This document shows, in pieces, positions 42,852 through 51,849 of a DNA stretch of 64,000 nt. Within the stretch, counting starts at the first letter, position 1. Each line of letters begins with the position of its first letter. A program made the position numbers and the translations under genes. Source of the stretch: Heteroscillospira sp050943935 (GTDB taxonomy: Bacteria; Bacillota; Clostridia; Oscillospirales; Oscillospiraceae); NCBI GenBank assembly GCA_050943935.1, contig JBMNQC010000010.1, forward strand, positions 1 to 64,000, written 5' to 3'. Below the pieces are notes generated by a model, which saw only the letters and a program-made list of their open reading frames with translations, did not search any database and was not told where the DNA came from.

Positions 42852-43952
42852 TCAGCCCTCAAAATCGTCCGCGGAGATATCCACGGCGCGGCCGGCGGCC
42901 TTGGCGGCGGCTCTGGCCTGAGGACTCATGAGCTTGTAGGCGTTCTGGCGTATCTGCTCGTCCAGAGCGGCGCAGACCTCGGGATTCTCCTTCAGATAGG
43001 TCTTGAGGCCGTCGCGGCCCTGTATGCGCTGCTCACCCACGGTGAACCAGGCGCCCGCCTTGTCAATAAGCTCCAGCTTGACGCCAAGGTCGGCTATCTC
43101 GCCCACCTTGGATATGCCTTCGCCGTAGATTATATCGAACTCGGCCTCGCGGAAGGGGGGGGCCACCTTGTTCTTTATCACCTTGGCTCTGGTGCGGTTG
43201 CCTATCATCTCGCCGCCGGACTTGAGAGTTTCGATGCGGCGCATATCTATGCGCACGCTGGCGAAATACTTCAGGGCCCGGCCGCCGGGAGTGGTCTCCG
43301 GGTTGCCGTACATGACGCCTATCTTCTCGCGGAGCTGGTTTATGAACACAACTATGCAGTTGGTCTTGCTCACAACGCCGGCCAGCTTGCGCAGAGCCTG
43401 GGACATGAGCCTGGCCACAACGCCCACGCTGGATTCACCCATCTCGCCCTCCAGCTCGCTGCGGGGCAGCAGAGCGGCAACGGAGTCTATTACCACAACG
43501 TCCAGAGCGCCGCTGCGCACCAGCTGCTCGGTTATCTCCAGAGCCTGCTCACCGGTGTCCGGCTGGGATATGAGCAGATTGTCTATGTCCACGCCCAGAG
43601 CCCTGGCGTATGCCGGCTCCAGCGCGTGCTCAACGTCGATATAAGCGGCCTCGCCGCCGCCCTTCTGAGCGGAGGCCACGATGTGCAGCGCCAGGGTGGT
43701 TTTACCGCAGGACTCGGGGCCGTAGATCTCGATGATACGGCCGCGGGGCACGCCGCCTATTCCCAGCGCCAGGTCAAGGGACAGGGAGCCGGTTGGCACA
43801 GCTTCCACGTTTACGGGTATATCGTCGCCCAGACGCATGATGGCGCCCTTGCCGAAGTTCTTCTCAATCTGGGCAATAGCGGTTTCCAGCGCCTTCTTCT
43901 TGTCGGATGCGGGACAAACCTCGCCCACGGGTGCGCGTTTCTCTTTTGCCAT
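42852..43952 (-). CDS. recA: Recombinase RecA
   Basis: 366 aa from the ATG at 43952, eight bases after AGAGG; a GTG at 43961 is the alternative. Walker A is GPESCGKTTLALH, with Cys where most have Ser, Walker B is LDVVVIDSVAALLP, and the DNA loops are MGESSVGVVARLMSQALRKL and FINQLREKIGVMYGNPETTPGG. The C-terminal region ends acidic (ISADDFEG). I see no GAAC-N4-GTTC LexA box in the 36 bases before it; it is probably read through from upstream genes. Confidence 0.98.
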   Translation of the reverse strand: MAKEKRAPVGEVCPASDKKKALETAIAQIEKNFGKGAIMRLGDDIPVNVEAVPTGSLSLDLALGIGGVPRGRIIEIYGPESCGKTTLALHIVASAQKGGGEAAYIDVEHALEPAYARALGVDIDNLLISQPDTGEQALEITEQLVRSGALDVVVIDSVAALLPRSELEGEMGESSVGVVARLMSQALRKLAGVVSKTNCIVVFINQLREKIGVMYGNPETTPGGRALKYFASVRIDMRRIETLKSGGEMIGNRTRAKVIKNKVAPPFREAEFDIIYGEGISKVGEIADLGVKLELIDKAGAWFTVGEQRIQGRDGLKTYLKENPEVCAALDEQIRQNAYKLMSPQARAAAKAAGRAVDISADDFEG

Positions 43953-43988
43953 TTCAGTCACCTCTATATAAAATATGTGTATACGTTT

Positions 43989-44846
43989 TTAAATTCTGCC
44001 CATGACCACACGGTCTATGCCGCCGGTATCCCGGATGCACTCCACGCCCAGAAAGCCGCTCATGAGCATCTGGGTGCGCACATCCTCGGCCTGGCCTATG
44101 CCCACTTCAAACAGCATCAGTCCGCCGTGGCGCAGCACGCCCTTCCAGTTTTTCAGTATGGCGCGGTAGAAATCCAGTCCGTCCCCGCCGCCGTCCAGAG
44201 CGCCCAGGGGCTCATAGTCCCGTACGGAGCCGTCCAGCCCGGGGATGTCCTGAGTGGGTATGTATGGGGGATTGCAGACCACCAGGTCAAAGTTTCCCAC
44301 TAGCATGGGGGGCGCTGCAAGGGCGTCGGCCTCTATACAGGTCACCCTGGGGGTCAGATTGTTGCGCTGCACGTTTTTGCGGCTTATACTCAGGGCTTCG
44401 GGGCTTATGTCCGCCATTACAACACGGGAGGCGGGCAGCTCGTGGGCGATGGCGCAGCCTATGCATCCGCTGCCGCAGCAGAGGTCCAGCACCCGGGCGT
44501 CCATTTTTTTGCCGCGGGCGGCCTTCACAGCCAGCTCCACAAGCAGCTCGGTGTCGGTGCGGGGGATAAGCACGTTTCTGTCCACCTGAATGGGAATTCC
44601 GTAGAACTCCCACTCGCCGGTTATGTATGCCACAGGCTCGCCGGAAAGGCGGCGGCGCACCATGGGCGCAAGCTTCAGCTCCGTGTCGTCGGAGGTGTAG
44701 AGCATCAAATCCCGCAGCAGCTTTTCCGTGGTCTTGCCGGCGGCGCAGGCAACCAGCAGACGGGCCTCAAGGCTGAAGGCGGAGATGCCGGCGTCTCTGA
44801 GCTGCCTGCGGGTAGCGATGTAAAGGTCGTTATATGTCTTTGCCAT
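43989..44846 (-). CDS. prmC: Release factor glutamine methyltransferase
   Basis: 285 aa; ATG at 44846 preferred over a TTG two codons earlier, with GAGGA upstream. PrmC methylates the GGQ glutamine of release factors. SAM-binding motif I is VLDLCCGSGCIGCAIAHELP and the substrate motif NPPY occurs in LVVCNPPYIPTQD; AYITGEWEFYGIPIQVDRNVLIPRTDTELLVELAV is the family segment before them. It lies between the DUF1385 gene and recA; in many Clostridia prmC follows DUF1385 before prfA. Confidence 0.96.
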   Translation of the reverse strand: MAKTYNDLYIATRRQLRDAGISAFSLEARLLVACAAGKTTEKLLRDLMLYTSDDTELKLAPMVRRRLSGEPVAYITGEWEFYGIPIQVDRNVLIPRTDTELLVELAVKAARGKKMDARVLDLCCGSGCIGCAIAHELPASRVVMADISPEALSISRKNVQRNNLTPRVTCIEADALAAPPMLVGNFDLVVCNPPYIPTQDIPGLDGSVRDYEPLGALDGGGDGLDFYRAILKNWKGVLRHGGLMLFEVGIGQAEDVRTQMLMSGFLGVECIRDTGGIDRVVMGRI

Positions 44847-44870
44847 ATCCAATCAGTCCTCAATCCAAGC

Positions 44871-45824
44871 TTACCAGGCGTCCTGGCCCTCCTCCTCGGG
44901 GATAACGGCTTTCAGCGCCTCAATGGCTACCTCTATCATAGAATCATCTGGCTCATAGGTGGTGAAGTGCTGCATCTGCATACCGGGCCAGGAGAGGGTG
45001 CGGGAGAGGGCGTTGTCGTGGGCGCCAACCCATCGGTTGAGCTCATAGCTTATGCCCACGATTACGGGCAGGAACAGCAGGTGCAGGAGCATACGCACAA
45101 GCATATGGTCGCTGCGTATGAAGGCGCCTACCACTATGCTTATGCATATCACCACGAACAGGAAGCTGGTGCCGCAGCGTGGATGCAGCCTGGTCTGGGC
45201 GCGCACATTCTCTACCGTCAGGGGCAGGCGCTTCTCGTAGCACCAGATGCTCTTGTGCTCCGCGCCGTGATAGGAAAATACCCGGCGTATGTCTTTCATT
45301 CTGGATACCGCACACAGATAGCTCAGGAAGATGGCCATTTTCACAAGGCCCTCAACCAGATTGCGCAGCACATACTGCTGCTTCAGGCCGGGTACAAAGC
45401 TGACGATAAATGTGGGCAGCAGTATGAACAGGCCCACGGAAAACAGTATGCCCAGCACGGCGGCAATGTAGATTATAAGCTGCTGGGCCTTTTCGCTGCC
45501 GAACTTCTTCTCCAGCCAGAGGTCGAATTTATCCGGCTGAGCGGCCTCGTCCTCGGGGAAAAATTCCGCGGAATACATAAGGGCCTTCACGCCGTTCACC
45601 ATGGACGCGCCGAAGGTGGCGATACCGCGGATGAAGGGCACGCCCAGAATGGGATATTTCTCTCTCAGCAGCTTCAGGTCCTCCACCTTGGTGATTATGC
45701 CCTCGGGGGAGCGCACCGAAATGGCCTGCTTTTTGGGGCCGCGCATGAGTATACCCTCTATGAGAGCCTGACCGCCTATGGATGTCTTAAAAGGTTTTGC
45801 TTCATTGTTTGGGGTGTTTGCCAT
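44871..45824 (-). CDS. DUF1385 membrane protein
   Basis: 317 aa. It opens with the family motif IGGQALIEGILMRGPKKQAISVRSPEG and has five or six helices (AVLGILFSVGLFILLPTFIVSFV, LVEGLVKMAIFLSYLCAV, LFVVICISIVVGAFI, LLHLLFLPVIVGISYELNRW). FSYHGAEHKSIWCYE and LHPRCGTSFLFV are further conserved parts. The family is usually found beside prmC and rpmE; a metal- or metallo-enzyme role has been suggested from conserved His/Glu but is not established. 12 bases after the histidine kinase. Confidence 0.92.
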   Translation of the reverse strand: MANTPNNEAKPFKTSIGGQALIEGILMRGPKKQAISVRSPEGIITKVEDLKLLREKYPILGVPFIRGIATFGASMVNGVKALMYSAEFFPEDEAAQPDKFDLWLEKKFGSEKAQQLIIYIAAVLGILFSVGLFILLPTFIVSFVPGLKQQYVLRNLVEGLVKMAIFLSYLCAVSRMKDIRRVFSYHGAEHKSIWCYEKRLPLTVENVRAQTRLHPRCGTSFLFVVICISIVVGAFIRSDHMLVRMLLHLLFLPVIVGISYELNRWVGAHDNALSRTLSWPGMQMQHFTTYEPDDSMIEVAIEALKAVIPEEEGQDAW

Positions 45825-45836
45825 GTTTTTTCTCCT

Positions 45837-47285
45837 TTAAGTGTTTGCGCTTTCTATGGGCAGGCGTATTGTAACCAGCACGCCGCCCTCCGGAGCGTTT
45901 TCAATGTCCAGCAGACCCTTGTGACGGGTGATTATCTCGTCGCACACGGCAAGGCCTATGCCGCTGCCGCGCTCTCTGGAGCTGCCCTTGTAGAATTTTT
46001 TCTTTACATACGGAAGCTCCGCCTCGGGGATGCCGGGGCCAAAGTTATGCACGGAAATGCGGATATAGTCTCCGCACCGGCCCATGCGTACAATGATCTT
46101 TTTACCGTCCCGGCCGTATTTTGCGGCGTTGTCCAGAATATTCAGAAACACCTGCCGCAGCCGTTCCGGGTCTGCCTCTATCATTGGCAGGCCGTCATAG
46201 TCGGGGTAGTACTGAAGCTCTATGCCCTCCTGCTTCAGCAGCTCGCCGTAGGTGAAGATGGCCTCCTCCAGCTCCGCCGCCGGATCTATCTTCTCCAGCG
46301 TAAGGTTGAAGCGCCCGTCCTCTATGCGTGTGAACTCCAGCAAATCCTCAACCATCTTTGTAAGGCGTGAGGCCTCCTTGGATATTATCAGTATGCCCCG
46401 GCGGCTCTCGCCCTGTATTGCCTCGTCATAGGCCAGAGTTTCGCTCCAGCCCGTTATGGCGGTGAGGGGAGTGCGCAGCTCGTGGGATACCGAGGAGATG
46501 AAATCCGTCTGCATCTTTTCGGCTCTGCCCAGCTTTACGGACATGTCGTTTATACTGTCTATCAGGTCGCCTATCTCATCGTCGTGCTTTTTCACGACCT
46601 GTATGCCGTAGCTGCCGTCGGATATGCGCCGTGCTATGCCGGTAAGCTCCAGCACCGGCGCCGTGATAGTGCTGATGAAATAAAAGTTTGAGAGTATGAT
46701 GAAGAGTATTATAAGCAGACCTACGCCTGCTGCCGCAGCCGTGAGATGCATTACCGTCCTGTCCACAAGGCGCAGGCTGGTGATATAGCGTATCAGGCCT
46801 ATTACCGTGCCGTCGCTGCTTTTCAGCGGTGCGCACACGGCCAGAACATGCTCTCCCGTGTCGGCTCTGCGGCCGTTCCAGGAGCTAATTTCGCCGGTGG
46901 TCAATGCGTTTTCTATGTCCGGCGTGGCGGGACGCGTACCCGCCGTCAATCCATAGCTGGAGGTCTCGACCCGGCCGTTGGAGCTGAGAAACTGCAGCTC
47001 TATACGGTCACGATCCTCAAAGCCCTCGGTGTAGCGGCAGGCGCTCTGATAAAACTCCGCGTAGGTGCGTGAGACGTAGGTGCTGAAAAACTCCGAGGCC
47101 GTGGTGGCCTTGGCCTCCAACCCCGTCTCCACGGAGCGGTAATAGTTGCTGTATACGTTGCCGGCTATTATCCATACCCCCAGTAGCACTACAAATACAG
47201 TAACACCTATGCCGGTGGCCATCCAGCGGCTTTTCAGTCCGCGCAGCCTCATGCGGCTGCCGAGCTTGTGTATCAGGTCTCCCAT
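45837..47285 (-). CDS. Sensor histidine kinase
   Basis: 482 aa if started at 47285; starts at 47303 and 47252 are also possible and none has a strong binding site, since the gene overlaps the response regulator. Helices at about 22-44 and 165-190 bracket an extracytoplasmic sensor of about 120 residues. A HAMP linker (about 192-245) precedes FISSVSHELRTPLTAITGWSE with the phospho-His and the ATPase boxes NILDNAAKYGRDG, FGPGIPEAELP and GSGIGLAVCDEI. Partner of the OmpR-type regulator. Signal unknown. Confidence 0.93.
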   Translation of the reverse strand: MGDLIHKLGSRMRLRGLKSRWMATGIGVTVFVVLLGVWIIAGNVYSNYYRSVETGLEAKATTASEFFSTYVSRTYAEFYQSACRYTEGFEDRDRIELQFLSSNGRVETSSYGLTAGTRPATPDIENALTTGEISSWNGRRADTGEHVLAVCAPLKSSDGTVIGLIRYITSLRLVDRTVMHLTAAAAGVGLLIILFIILSNFYFISTITAPVLELTGIARRISDGSYGIQVVKKHDDEIGDLIDSINDMSVKLGRAEKMQTDFISSVSHELRTPLTAITGWSETLAYDEAIQGESRRGILIISKEASRLTKMVEDLLEFTRIEDGRFNLTLEKIDPAAELEEAIFTYGELLKQEGIELQYYPDYDGLPMIEADPERLRQVFLNILDNAAKYGRDGKKIIVRMGRCGDYIRISVHNFGPGIPEAELPYVKKKFYKGSSRERGSGIGLAVCDEIITRHKGLLDIENAPEGGVLVTIRLPIESANT

Positions 47286-47962
47286 TTGTAGCCGTAGCCC
47301 CATACTGTGGTTATATAGGTGGGGATGGTGGGGTTGTCCTCTATTTTTATTCTCAGCCGGCGTATGTTCACATCCACTATCTTCAGCTCGCCGTAGTAGT
47401 CACGGCCCCATACGCTGTTGAGTATATCCTCCCGGGAGAGGGCCTTGCCGGGATTGTCCATAAAGAGCTTTACTATGGAGTATTCAATCTGCGTGAGCTT
47501 CACGCGCTGATTGTTTTTCTCAAGAGTGCGGTTGCGGGTGTTCAGACGGAAGGGGCCCTGCAGCAGCTCGAAGCTCTGCTCCCGGCCGCCGGGCTCGCCT
47601 ATTCGGCGGTACAGCGCGTCTATCCGGGCCGTAAGCTCGGTGGGGGAGAAGGGCTTGGTGACATAGTCGTCCGCGCCGGTCATAAGGCCGGTGACCTTGT
47701 CCATCTCCTGACTTTTGGCTGTGAGCATTATAATGCCTATCTGGGAGTCCGATGCACGGATTCTTCTGCACACCTCAAAGCCGTCGATATCGGGGAGCAT
47801 AACATCCAGCAGGGCAACCCTTGTGTCCGGATTGCGGCGCAGCATATCCAGGGCCTGCTCGCCTGTCTCCGCCTCTATGGGCTCATAGCCGCTGCGGCGC
47901 AGGTTTATCACCACAAAGCTGCGTATGCTGGATTCATCTTCAAGAACCAGTACTTTTTTCAT
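47273..47962 (-). CDS. OmpR-family response regulator
   Basis: 229 aa. Receiver with LEDESSI near the start, phospho-Asp in RVALLDVMLPDIDGFEV (about 52) and Lys in DYVTKPFSPTELTARI (about 101). The C-terminal winged helix contains FRLNTRNRTLEKNNQRVKLTQIEYSIV-type strands and VDVNIRRLRIKIEDNPT, the recognition helix. It lies 15 bases after a lipoprotein gene and overlaps the kinase gene. Confidence 0.94.
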   Translation of the reverse strand: MKKVLVLEDESSIRSFVVINLRRSGYEPIEAETGEQALDMLRRNPDTRVALLDVMLPDIDGFEVCRRIRASDSQIGIIMLTAKSQEMDKVTGLMTGADDYVTKPFSPTELTARIDALYRRIGEPGGREQSFELLQGPFRLNTRNRTLEKNNQRVKLTQIEYSIVKLFMDNPGKALSREDILNSVWGRDYYGELKIVDVNIRRLRIKIEDNPTIPTYITTVWGYGYKWET

Positions 47963-47977
47963 AAGTCACCTCGTGTG

Positions 47978-49261
47978 TCACAAAACGGGACTAATCCACT
48001 CTGAGCGGATTAGATGAAAGGATTCTTTTATTGCGTCGGCGCTCAGCTCATCCGAGAGCAGGCGCATGGCGTATACGGCGGTGCTGTCCTCTGTAAGGAC
48101 GATGCGTCCGCCCTGAACAGCACGCTCGTGGCGGTTTTCTCCCGTGAGCGTATAAACAGCCGCCAGCGGCGTGAGCGTGTCGCCGTCAACGGCAGAGATA
48201 ACTATACATTTGCCGGCCGAGAAGTCCTCCCTGCATATACTGAGCTGCCTGGAACCGAAACCATCCAATTCCAGATACCAGCCGTCAGCATAGCAGTGAA
48301 AGGTGGAGAGCGTTTCTGTCAGCCGTCCGTCGGCGGATACCTGATGCCAGTCGAAAGCCCAGTATTCGGCGCCGTCGCCGGTGCCTAGCAGCCGGGTGGA
48401 GGGCAGCTCCGTAACGCCGTCGCCGTTTATGTCGTCGGAATATACAGCATAGCTGCGGGTAGTGGGACTGATGCCGGTCTGCCTGGCGGTGATGTTGCGT
48501 ATTTCGCCGCCGTCGGAAATAAATACATCCGTTATCGTATGGCTGTCCATATAGGAGCCTTCCACAAACAGCGCCCGTTCGCCGGTGGAAAGATTGCCCG
48601 CCGTCATGCGTGCGGCAATGTCAAAGCCGCGGCTGAGCTGGGCGGAGGAGCTTACCACAGAGCCGTCGCCTTTCAGCGAATACAGCTCCAGACTGCCCTG
48701 AGCGCCCGGCTCACAGTGCAGAGCGAGAAGCTCCTGATTTCCGTCGCGGTCAAGGTCGTCGCAGGTCCAGCCGCTGCAATCGGCGGTAAGCAGTACGGAG
48801 CCGCTCCAAAGCCGAAGAGAATAGACATTCAGCATGGTTATGCCTCCGTCCATCTGCCAGGCGGCTATCAGCTCCGCAGTTCCGTCGCCGTCCATGTCGG
48901 CGTATTCTATGCGTCCTATGGCGCTGCCCTCGCCGGATATGGTGCAGGCAGGGGTGTATACGCCGGCGTCGGACTGATAGATGACTATTTTAAGGGCGCC
49001 CTCAGCCGTGCGGAAAAATGCCAGAGCCTCATCCTGACCGCTGGAATTCAGGTCATACAGTTGAACGGACTGGCGGTGTGAGCCGCGGACGGGAGAAGCG
49101 TATTCGCTGCCTCCGGAAATTTCTGCGTCTATAAGCTCCTGAAGACTCACATATTCGTCCGGCGGCTTTGGCAGACTGTAAAGCTCGGACACCGGAACCG
49201 GGGCGCAGCCTCCCAAAAGCATAAGCAGCGCTGTGGCTGCAAGAAAGCGGATAAAGCGCAT
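47978..49261 (-). CDS. Lipoprotein with FG-GAP-like beta-propeller repeats
   Basis: 427 aa. Signal peptide and lipobox: FIRFLAATALLMLLGGCAP, Cys19 lipidated. The rest is built of repeats with Asp-rich calcium-loop-like turns: YDLNSSGQDEALAFF, YADMDGDGTAELIAAW, DDLDRDGNQELLALH and DDINGDGVTELPSTR, spaced about 50-90 residues, as in FG-GAP/VCBS propellers. Such domains bind ligands or polymers outside the cell. It is the first gene of a string leading into a two-component system, so it could feed the kinase. Exact family unknown. Confidence 0.75.
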   Translation of the reverse strand: MRFIRFLAATALLMLLGGCAPVPVSELYSLPKPPDEYVSLQELIDAEISGGSEYASPVRGSHRQSVQLYDLNSSGQDEALAFFRTAEGALKIVIYQSDAGVYTPACTISGEGSAIGRIEYADMDGDGTAELIAAWQMDGGITMLNVYSLRLWSGSVLLTADCSGWTCDDLDRDGNQELLALHCEPGAQGSLELYSLKGDGSVVSSSAQLSRGFDIAARMTAGNLSTGERALFVEGSYMDSHTITDVFISDGGEIRNITARQTGISPTTRSYAVYSDDINGDGVTELPSTRLLGTGDGAEYWAFDWHQVSADGRLTETLSTFHCYADGWYLELDGFGSRQLSICREDFSAGKCIVISAVDGDTLTPLAAVYTLTGENRHERAVQGGRIVLTEDSTAVYAMRLLSDELSADAIKESFHLIRSEWISPVL

Positions 49262-49366
49262 GGACGTATCCGCCTCCCTTCGCCGTAATCCGCATAATTT
49301 GGATAATATAGTATAGCATATAATACAGAAAAATGGTAGTGGTATTTTCCGCCCAGAGAAAAGGAC

Positions 49367-49395
49367 TTGAAAAGAATCGGAAAATCATGTATAAT
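49367..49395 (+). promoter_or_regulatory. Promoter of tRNA-Leu
   Basis: TTGAAA (49367-49372), 17-base spacer, TATAAT (49390-49395), ending 12 bases before the tRNA. Confidence 0.8.
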
Positions 49396-49407
49396 AACAA
49401 CATCTGC

Positions 49408-49494
49408 GCCGGTGTGATGGAATTGGTAGACGTGACGGACTCAAAATCCGTTGGTGGCAACATCGTGCGGGTTCGAGTCCCGCCACCGGCACCA
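49408..49494 (+). tRNA. tRNA-Leu(CAA)
   Basis: Acceptor arms GCCGGTG (49408-49414) and CACCGGC (49484-49490) pair exactly, with discriminator A and encoded CCA (49491-49494). The anticodon stem ACGGA/TCCGT encloses CTCAAAA, anticodon CAA at 49442-49444, reading UUG. The T arm is GCGGGTTCGAGTCCCGC and a long variable arm identifies a class II tRNA. Followed by a terminator. Confidence 0.97.
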
Positions 49495-49532
49495 AAACAA
49501 AAGGGCACGACATAGTCGTGTCCTTTTGTTTT
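49494..49532 (+). terminator. Terminator after tRNA-Leu
   Basis: AAAACAAAAGGGCACGAC and GTCGTGTCCTTTTGTTTT form an 18-bp stem with one mismatch and a five-base loop, T-rich at the end. Confidence 0.9.
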
Positions 49533-49920
49533 GGGCTTCGACAGCAAAGCTGTCTCCGCTCCGATTTGATCTTTTAACGGCGGAAGTGAATTCCGCCTAA
49601 GAAATTCTTCGCTTACGCTCCGAATTAACGCGGCAAAAGCCGCGCCCCGCCGCTCGGGGCCCCGTTTTACAGCAAAACTCACCGCCCGCTCCCTCGCTCC
49701 TTCTTTCAAACTCGAAATTACTGTTGAAAAAGAGAAGTACACCAAACACGGGGTTCATAAAGGAACGCAGGGGGTGGATCTGTGATCCCAGTTGTATCGA
49801 AAACTCCCGGCTCGTTAACTTCCCGCGATATGGAGAACAGGATGATATTGCAACGCTCGGCGTCAGCGAATATATATGAGTTAAAATATATCCTCTCTGA
49901 TAATTATACTCGGAGCAACT
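49533..49920. other. Gene-less stretch
   Basis: About 390 bases with no convincing gene. Open frames on the minus strand extend through it and over the tRNA and are not credible. The segment contains GCGGCAAAAGCCGC (49630-49643) and a low-repeat body and ends at a strong terminator. Possibly debris of an insertion beside the tRNA gene. Confidence 0.4.
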
Positions 49921-49921
49921 A

Positions 49922-49950
49922 AAAGACCGCCGGATTTGCCGGCGGTCTTT
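49922..49950. terminator. Strong hairpin, bidirectional terminator
   Basis: AAAGACCGCCGG (49922-49933) and CCGGCGGTCTTT (49939-49950), perfect 12-bp stem with a five-base loop. No gene is evident before it on the plus strand. Confidence 0.8.
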
Positions 49951-49991
49951 GCTAATATTCAAAAGGTATTCTGGACATACGATTTTTGGGC

Positions 49992-50020
49992 TTGACAAAG
50001 GAAAAAGATGTAGTATCATC
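49992..50020 (+). promoter_or_regulatory. Promoter and possible operator of the marR-MFS operon
   Basis: TTGACA (49992-49997), 16-base spacer, TATCAT (50014-50019). GATG/CATC half-sites surround the -10 (50007-50010 and 50017-50020) and recur as GATGCCGCATC (50030-50040), suggesting a MarR-type operator. Confidence 0.6.
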
Positions 50021-50061
50021 TAAATGGTTGATGCCGCATCTTTATTGATTGGAGTGTGCTT

Positions 50062-50544
50062 ATGGATATCACTAAAAGACAAATCACAAAAATCGCCAGG
50101 GAACTGAGCAAATTTACCGTGCGTACTCTCAGGGCCGACGGAATAGGACCGGGTGAACTGGATATCATTCACGCCGTCCGCAAAAATCCCGGAATCACTC
50201 AGGCGGGAGTGTGCAGAATCCTGGGCATTGACAAGGGAGCCGCCGCAAGGCAGACGGCGAATCTTGAGGCAAAAGGGTATTTGACAAGAGCGGAGAACCC
50301 CGCAGACGGCCGCAGCCGCCTTCTGTTTGCCACGGATAAGGCCGAGGGACTGAAAAACTCCAAGGTATATGTGGAGACGTCTTTTTATGAGTGGTTGCTG
50401 GAGCCGATGACGGAGAGGGAGCGGGAGGAATTTGCAAGACTGCTGGACATGGCATACCGGCGATGCCGGGCTGAGAGCAAGGCGGATTTTCCTGAAATGA
50501 GCAAAAGAATGGAGCGCGGTGAAAGCAATGAAAGAACGGAATAA
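50062..50544 (+). CDS. MarR-family transcriptional regulator
   Basis: 160 aa from the ATG at 50062, TTGGAG upstream. The winged helix covers residues about 30-100: ELDIIHAVRKNPGITQAGVCRILGIDKGAAARQTANLEAKGYLTR gives helices 2-4 and NPADGRSRLLFATDKAEGL the wing, all typical of MarR. Long helices at each end form the dimer. It overlaps the transporter gene by 17 bases, so it very probably controls it; the ligand is unknown. Confidence 0.92.
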   Translation: MDITKRQITKIARELSKFTVRTLRADGIGPGELDIIHAVRKNPGITQAGVCRILGIDKGAAARQTANLEAKGYLTRAENPADGRSRLLFATDKAEGLKNSKVYVETSFYEWLLEPMTEREREEFARLLDMAYRRCRAESKADFPEMSKRMERGESNERTE

Positions 50545-51781
50545 AAATGGGCTTTCCCAGTCTATGGTGTTTATACTCATGTTCGGCGTTGTCAGCTTGT
50601 TCTCGGATATGACCCACGAGGGCGCGGCCAGCATCCGCGGCGCTTACCTGGCGCTGCTGGGAGCGTCTGCGGGAACGATAGGATTTGTTTCCGGTCTGGG
50701 CGAGCTTATCGGCTACTCCATGCGCTATGTGTTCGGTAGGCTTACGGACAGGACAAAGCAGTACTGGCCCATGACCGTTGCGGGATATGTGCTTGATATA
50801 ATTGCGGTTCCGGCTCTCGCTCTTGTGGGAGAGCACGGCTGGGTATGGGCCTGCGCCCTGCTGCTCATACAGCGTATGGGAAAGGCCATAAAAAAACCGG
50901 CAAAGGATACTATCATGTCCTTTGCCGCATCACAGGAGGGAGTGGGCAAGAGCTTTGGAATTCAGGAGGTTCTGGACCAGATTGGCGCATTTTTGGGTCC
51001 GGTGCTGCTGTATCTCGTAATGCTTTTCAAAACCGACGGCTCGACCTTCCGGGTCTATTCCGCCTGCTTTGGGGTCCTGGCTGTACCGGGAGCCATAACG
51101 CTTATCCTGCTTCTTGCCACTAAGCGCAAATTCCCCAACCCGGAGCGCTTTGAGCCCACGCCCAGGGAATATGTGCCGTTTAAACTGAAGAAGGAGTTTT
51201 TATTCTATATCGGGGGGATAAGCCTGTTCGCCTTTGGCTTTATTGACTATTCCCTTATTATTATGCATGTGTCCGGGATGTATGCCGGCCTGGCGTCCGG
51301 CCTGGCGGAAACCTCGTCTCTGGTTAACAGCGGCACTCTGCCCCTGCTGTATGCCGGGGCCATGCTGGTAGATGCCGTGTCCGCCCTGGTGTTCGGCCTG
51401 ATGTACGATAAAAAAGGCGTAAAAGCTCTGGTGTGGTCTACCGTGATTTCAGCTCCTTTCCCAATACTGGTGTTTACCTCAAAATCCGTACCCATGCTGC
51501 TTTTGGGTATTGCACTCTGGGGCGTTGGAATGGGCGCGCAGGAGTCTATTTTGAAAGCCGCAGTAACAAGCATGGTGCCAAAAACCAGCCGTGCCACCGG
51601 ATACGGTATTTTTGAGTGCTCCTTCGGTGTGTTTTGGTTTCTGGGCAGCTGGCTGCTGGGCGTCCTGTACGATATAAGCATTCCGGCTATGGCCGTCGTA
51701 TCAATGGCGGCGCAGCTGGCGGCCGTGCCCCTGTATCTGCATTCGGCAAAACTGAGGGCCGGGGATGAGGCGGGCACTTGA
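50528..51781 (+). CDS. Major facilitator superfamily transporter
   Basis: 417 aa from ATG 50528, after GGAGCGCGGTG; a GTG three codons earlier is also open. Twelve helices are visible. YVFGRLTDRTKQYWP is the MFS loop 2-3 motif (G-x-L-x-D-R), and FGLMYDKKGVKAL its counterpart in the second half. FSDMTHEGAASIRGAYLALLGAS near the N-terminus marks a subgroup common in Clostridia and archaea. Being controlled by a MarR protein it may be an exporter of toxic compounds; substrate unknown. Confidence 0.93.
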   Translation: MKERNKNGLSQSMVFILMFGVVSLFSDMTHEGAASIRGAYLALLGASAGTIGFVSGLGELIGYSMRYVFGRLTDRTKQYWPMTVAGYVLDIIAVPALALVGEHGWVWACALLLIQRMGKAIKKPAKDTIMSFAASQEGVGKSFGIQEVLDQIGAFLGPVLLYLVMLFKTDGSTFRVYSACFGVLAVPGAITLILLLATKRKFPNPERFEPTPREYVPFKLKKEFLFYIGGISLFAFGFIDYSLIIMHVSGMYAGLASGLAETSSLVNSGTLPLLYAGAMLVDAVSALVFGLMYDKKGVKALVWSTVISAPFPILVFTSKSVPMLLLGIALWGVGMGAQESILKAAVTSMVPKTSRATGYGIFECSFGVFWFLGSWLLGVLYDISIPAMAVVSMAAQLAAVPLYLHSAKLRAGDEAGT

Positions 51782-51806
51782 CTTTTTCTCCCTCTTATGC
51801 TAAAAT
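51778..51806 (+). promoter_or_regulatory. scfA: Promoter of scfA
   Basis: TTGACT (51778-51783), 17-base spacer, TAAAAT (51801-51806). It begins in the last codon of the MFS gene. Confidence 0.75.
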
Positions 51807-51849
51807 TCCTACATCATAAAATTACTACTTAGAATTGGAGATAGTTATC

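Noticed and set aside
49408..49494. tRNA-Leu as attachment site of an element on its 3' side
   Set aside because: No second copy of the tRNA 3' end and no integrase gene in the window.
49053..49745. 230-codon minus-strand frame across tRNA-Leu
   Set aside because: It reads through the tRNA and its terminator and into the lipoprotein gene; not compatible with a real gene.
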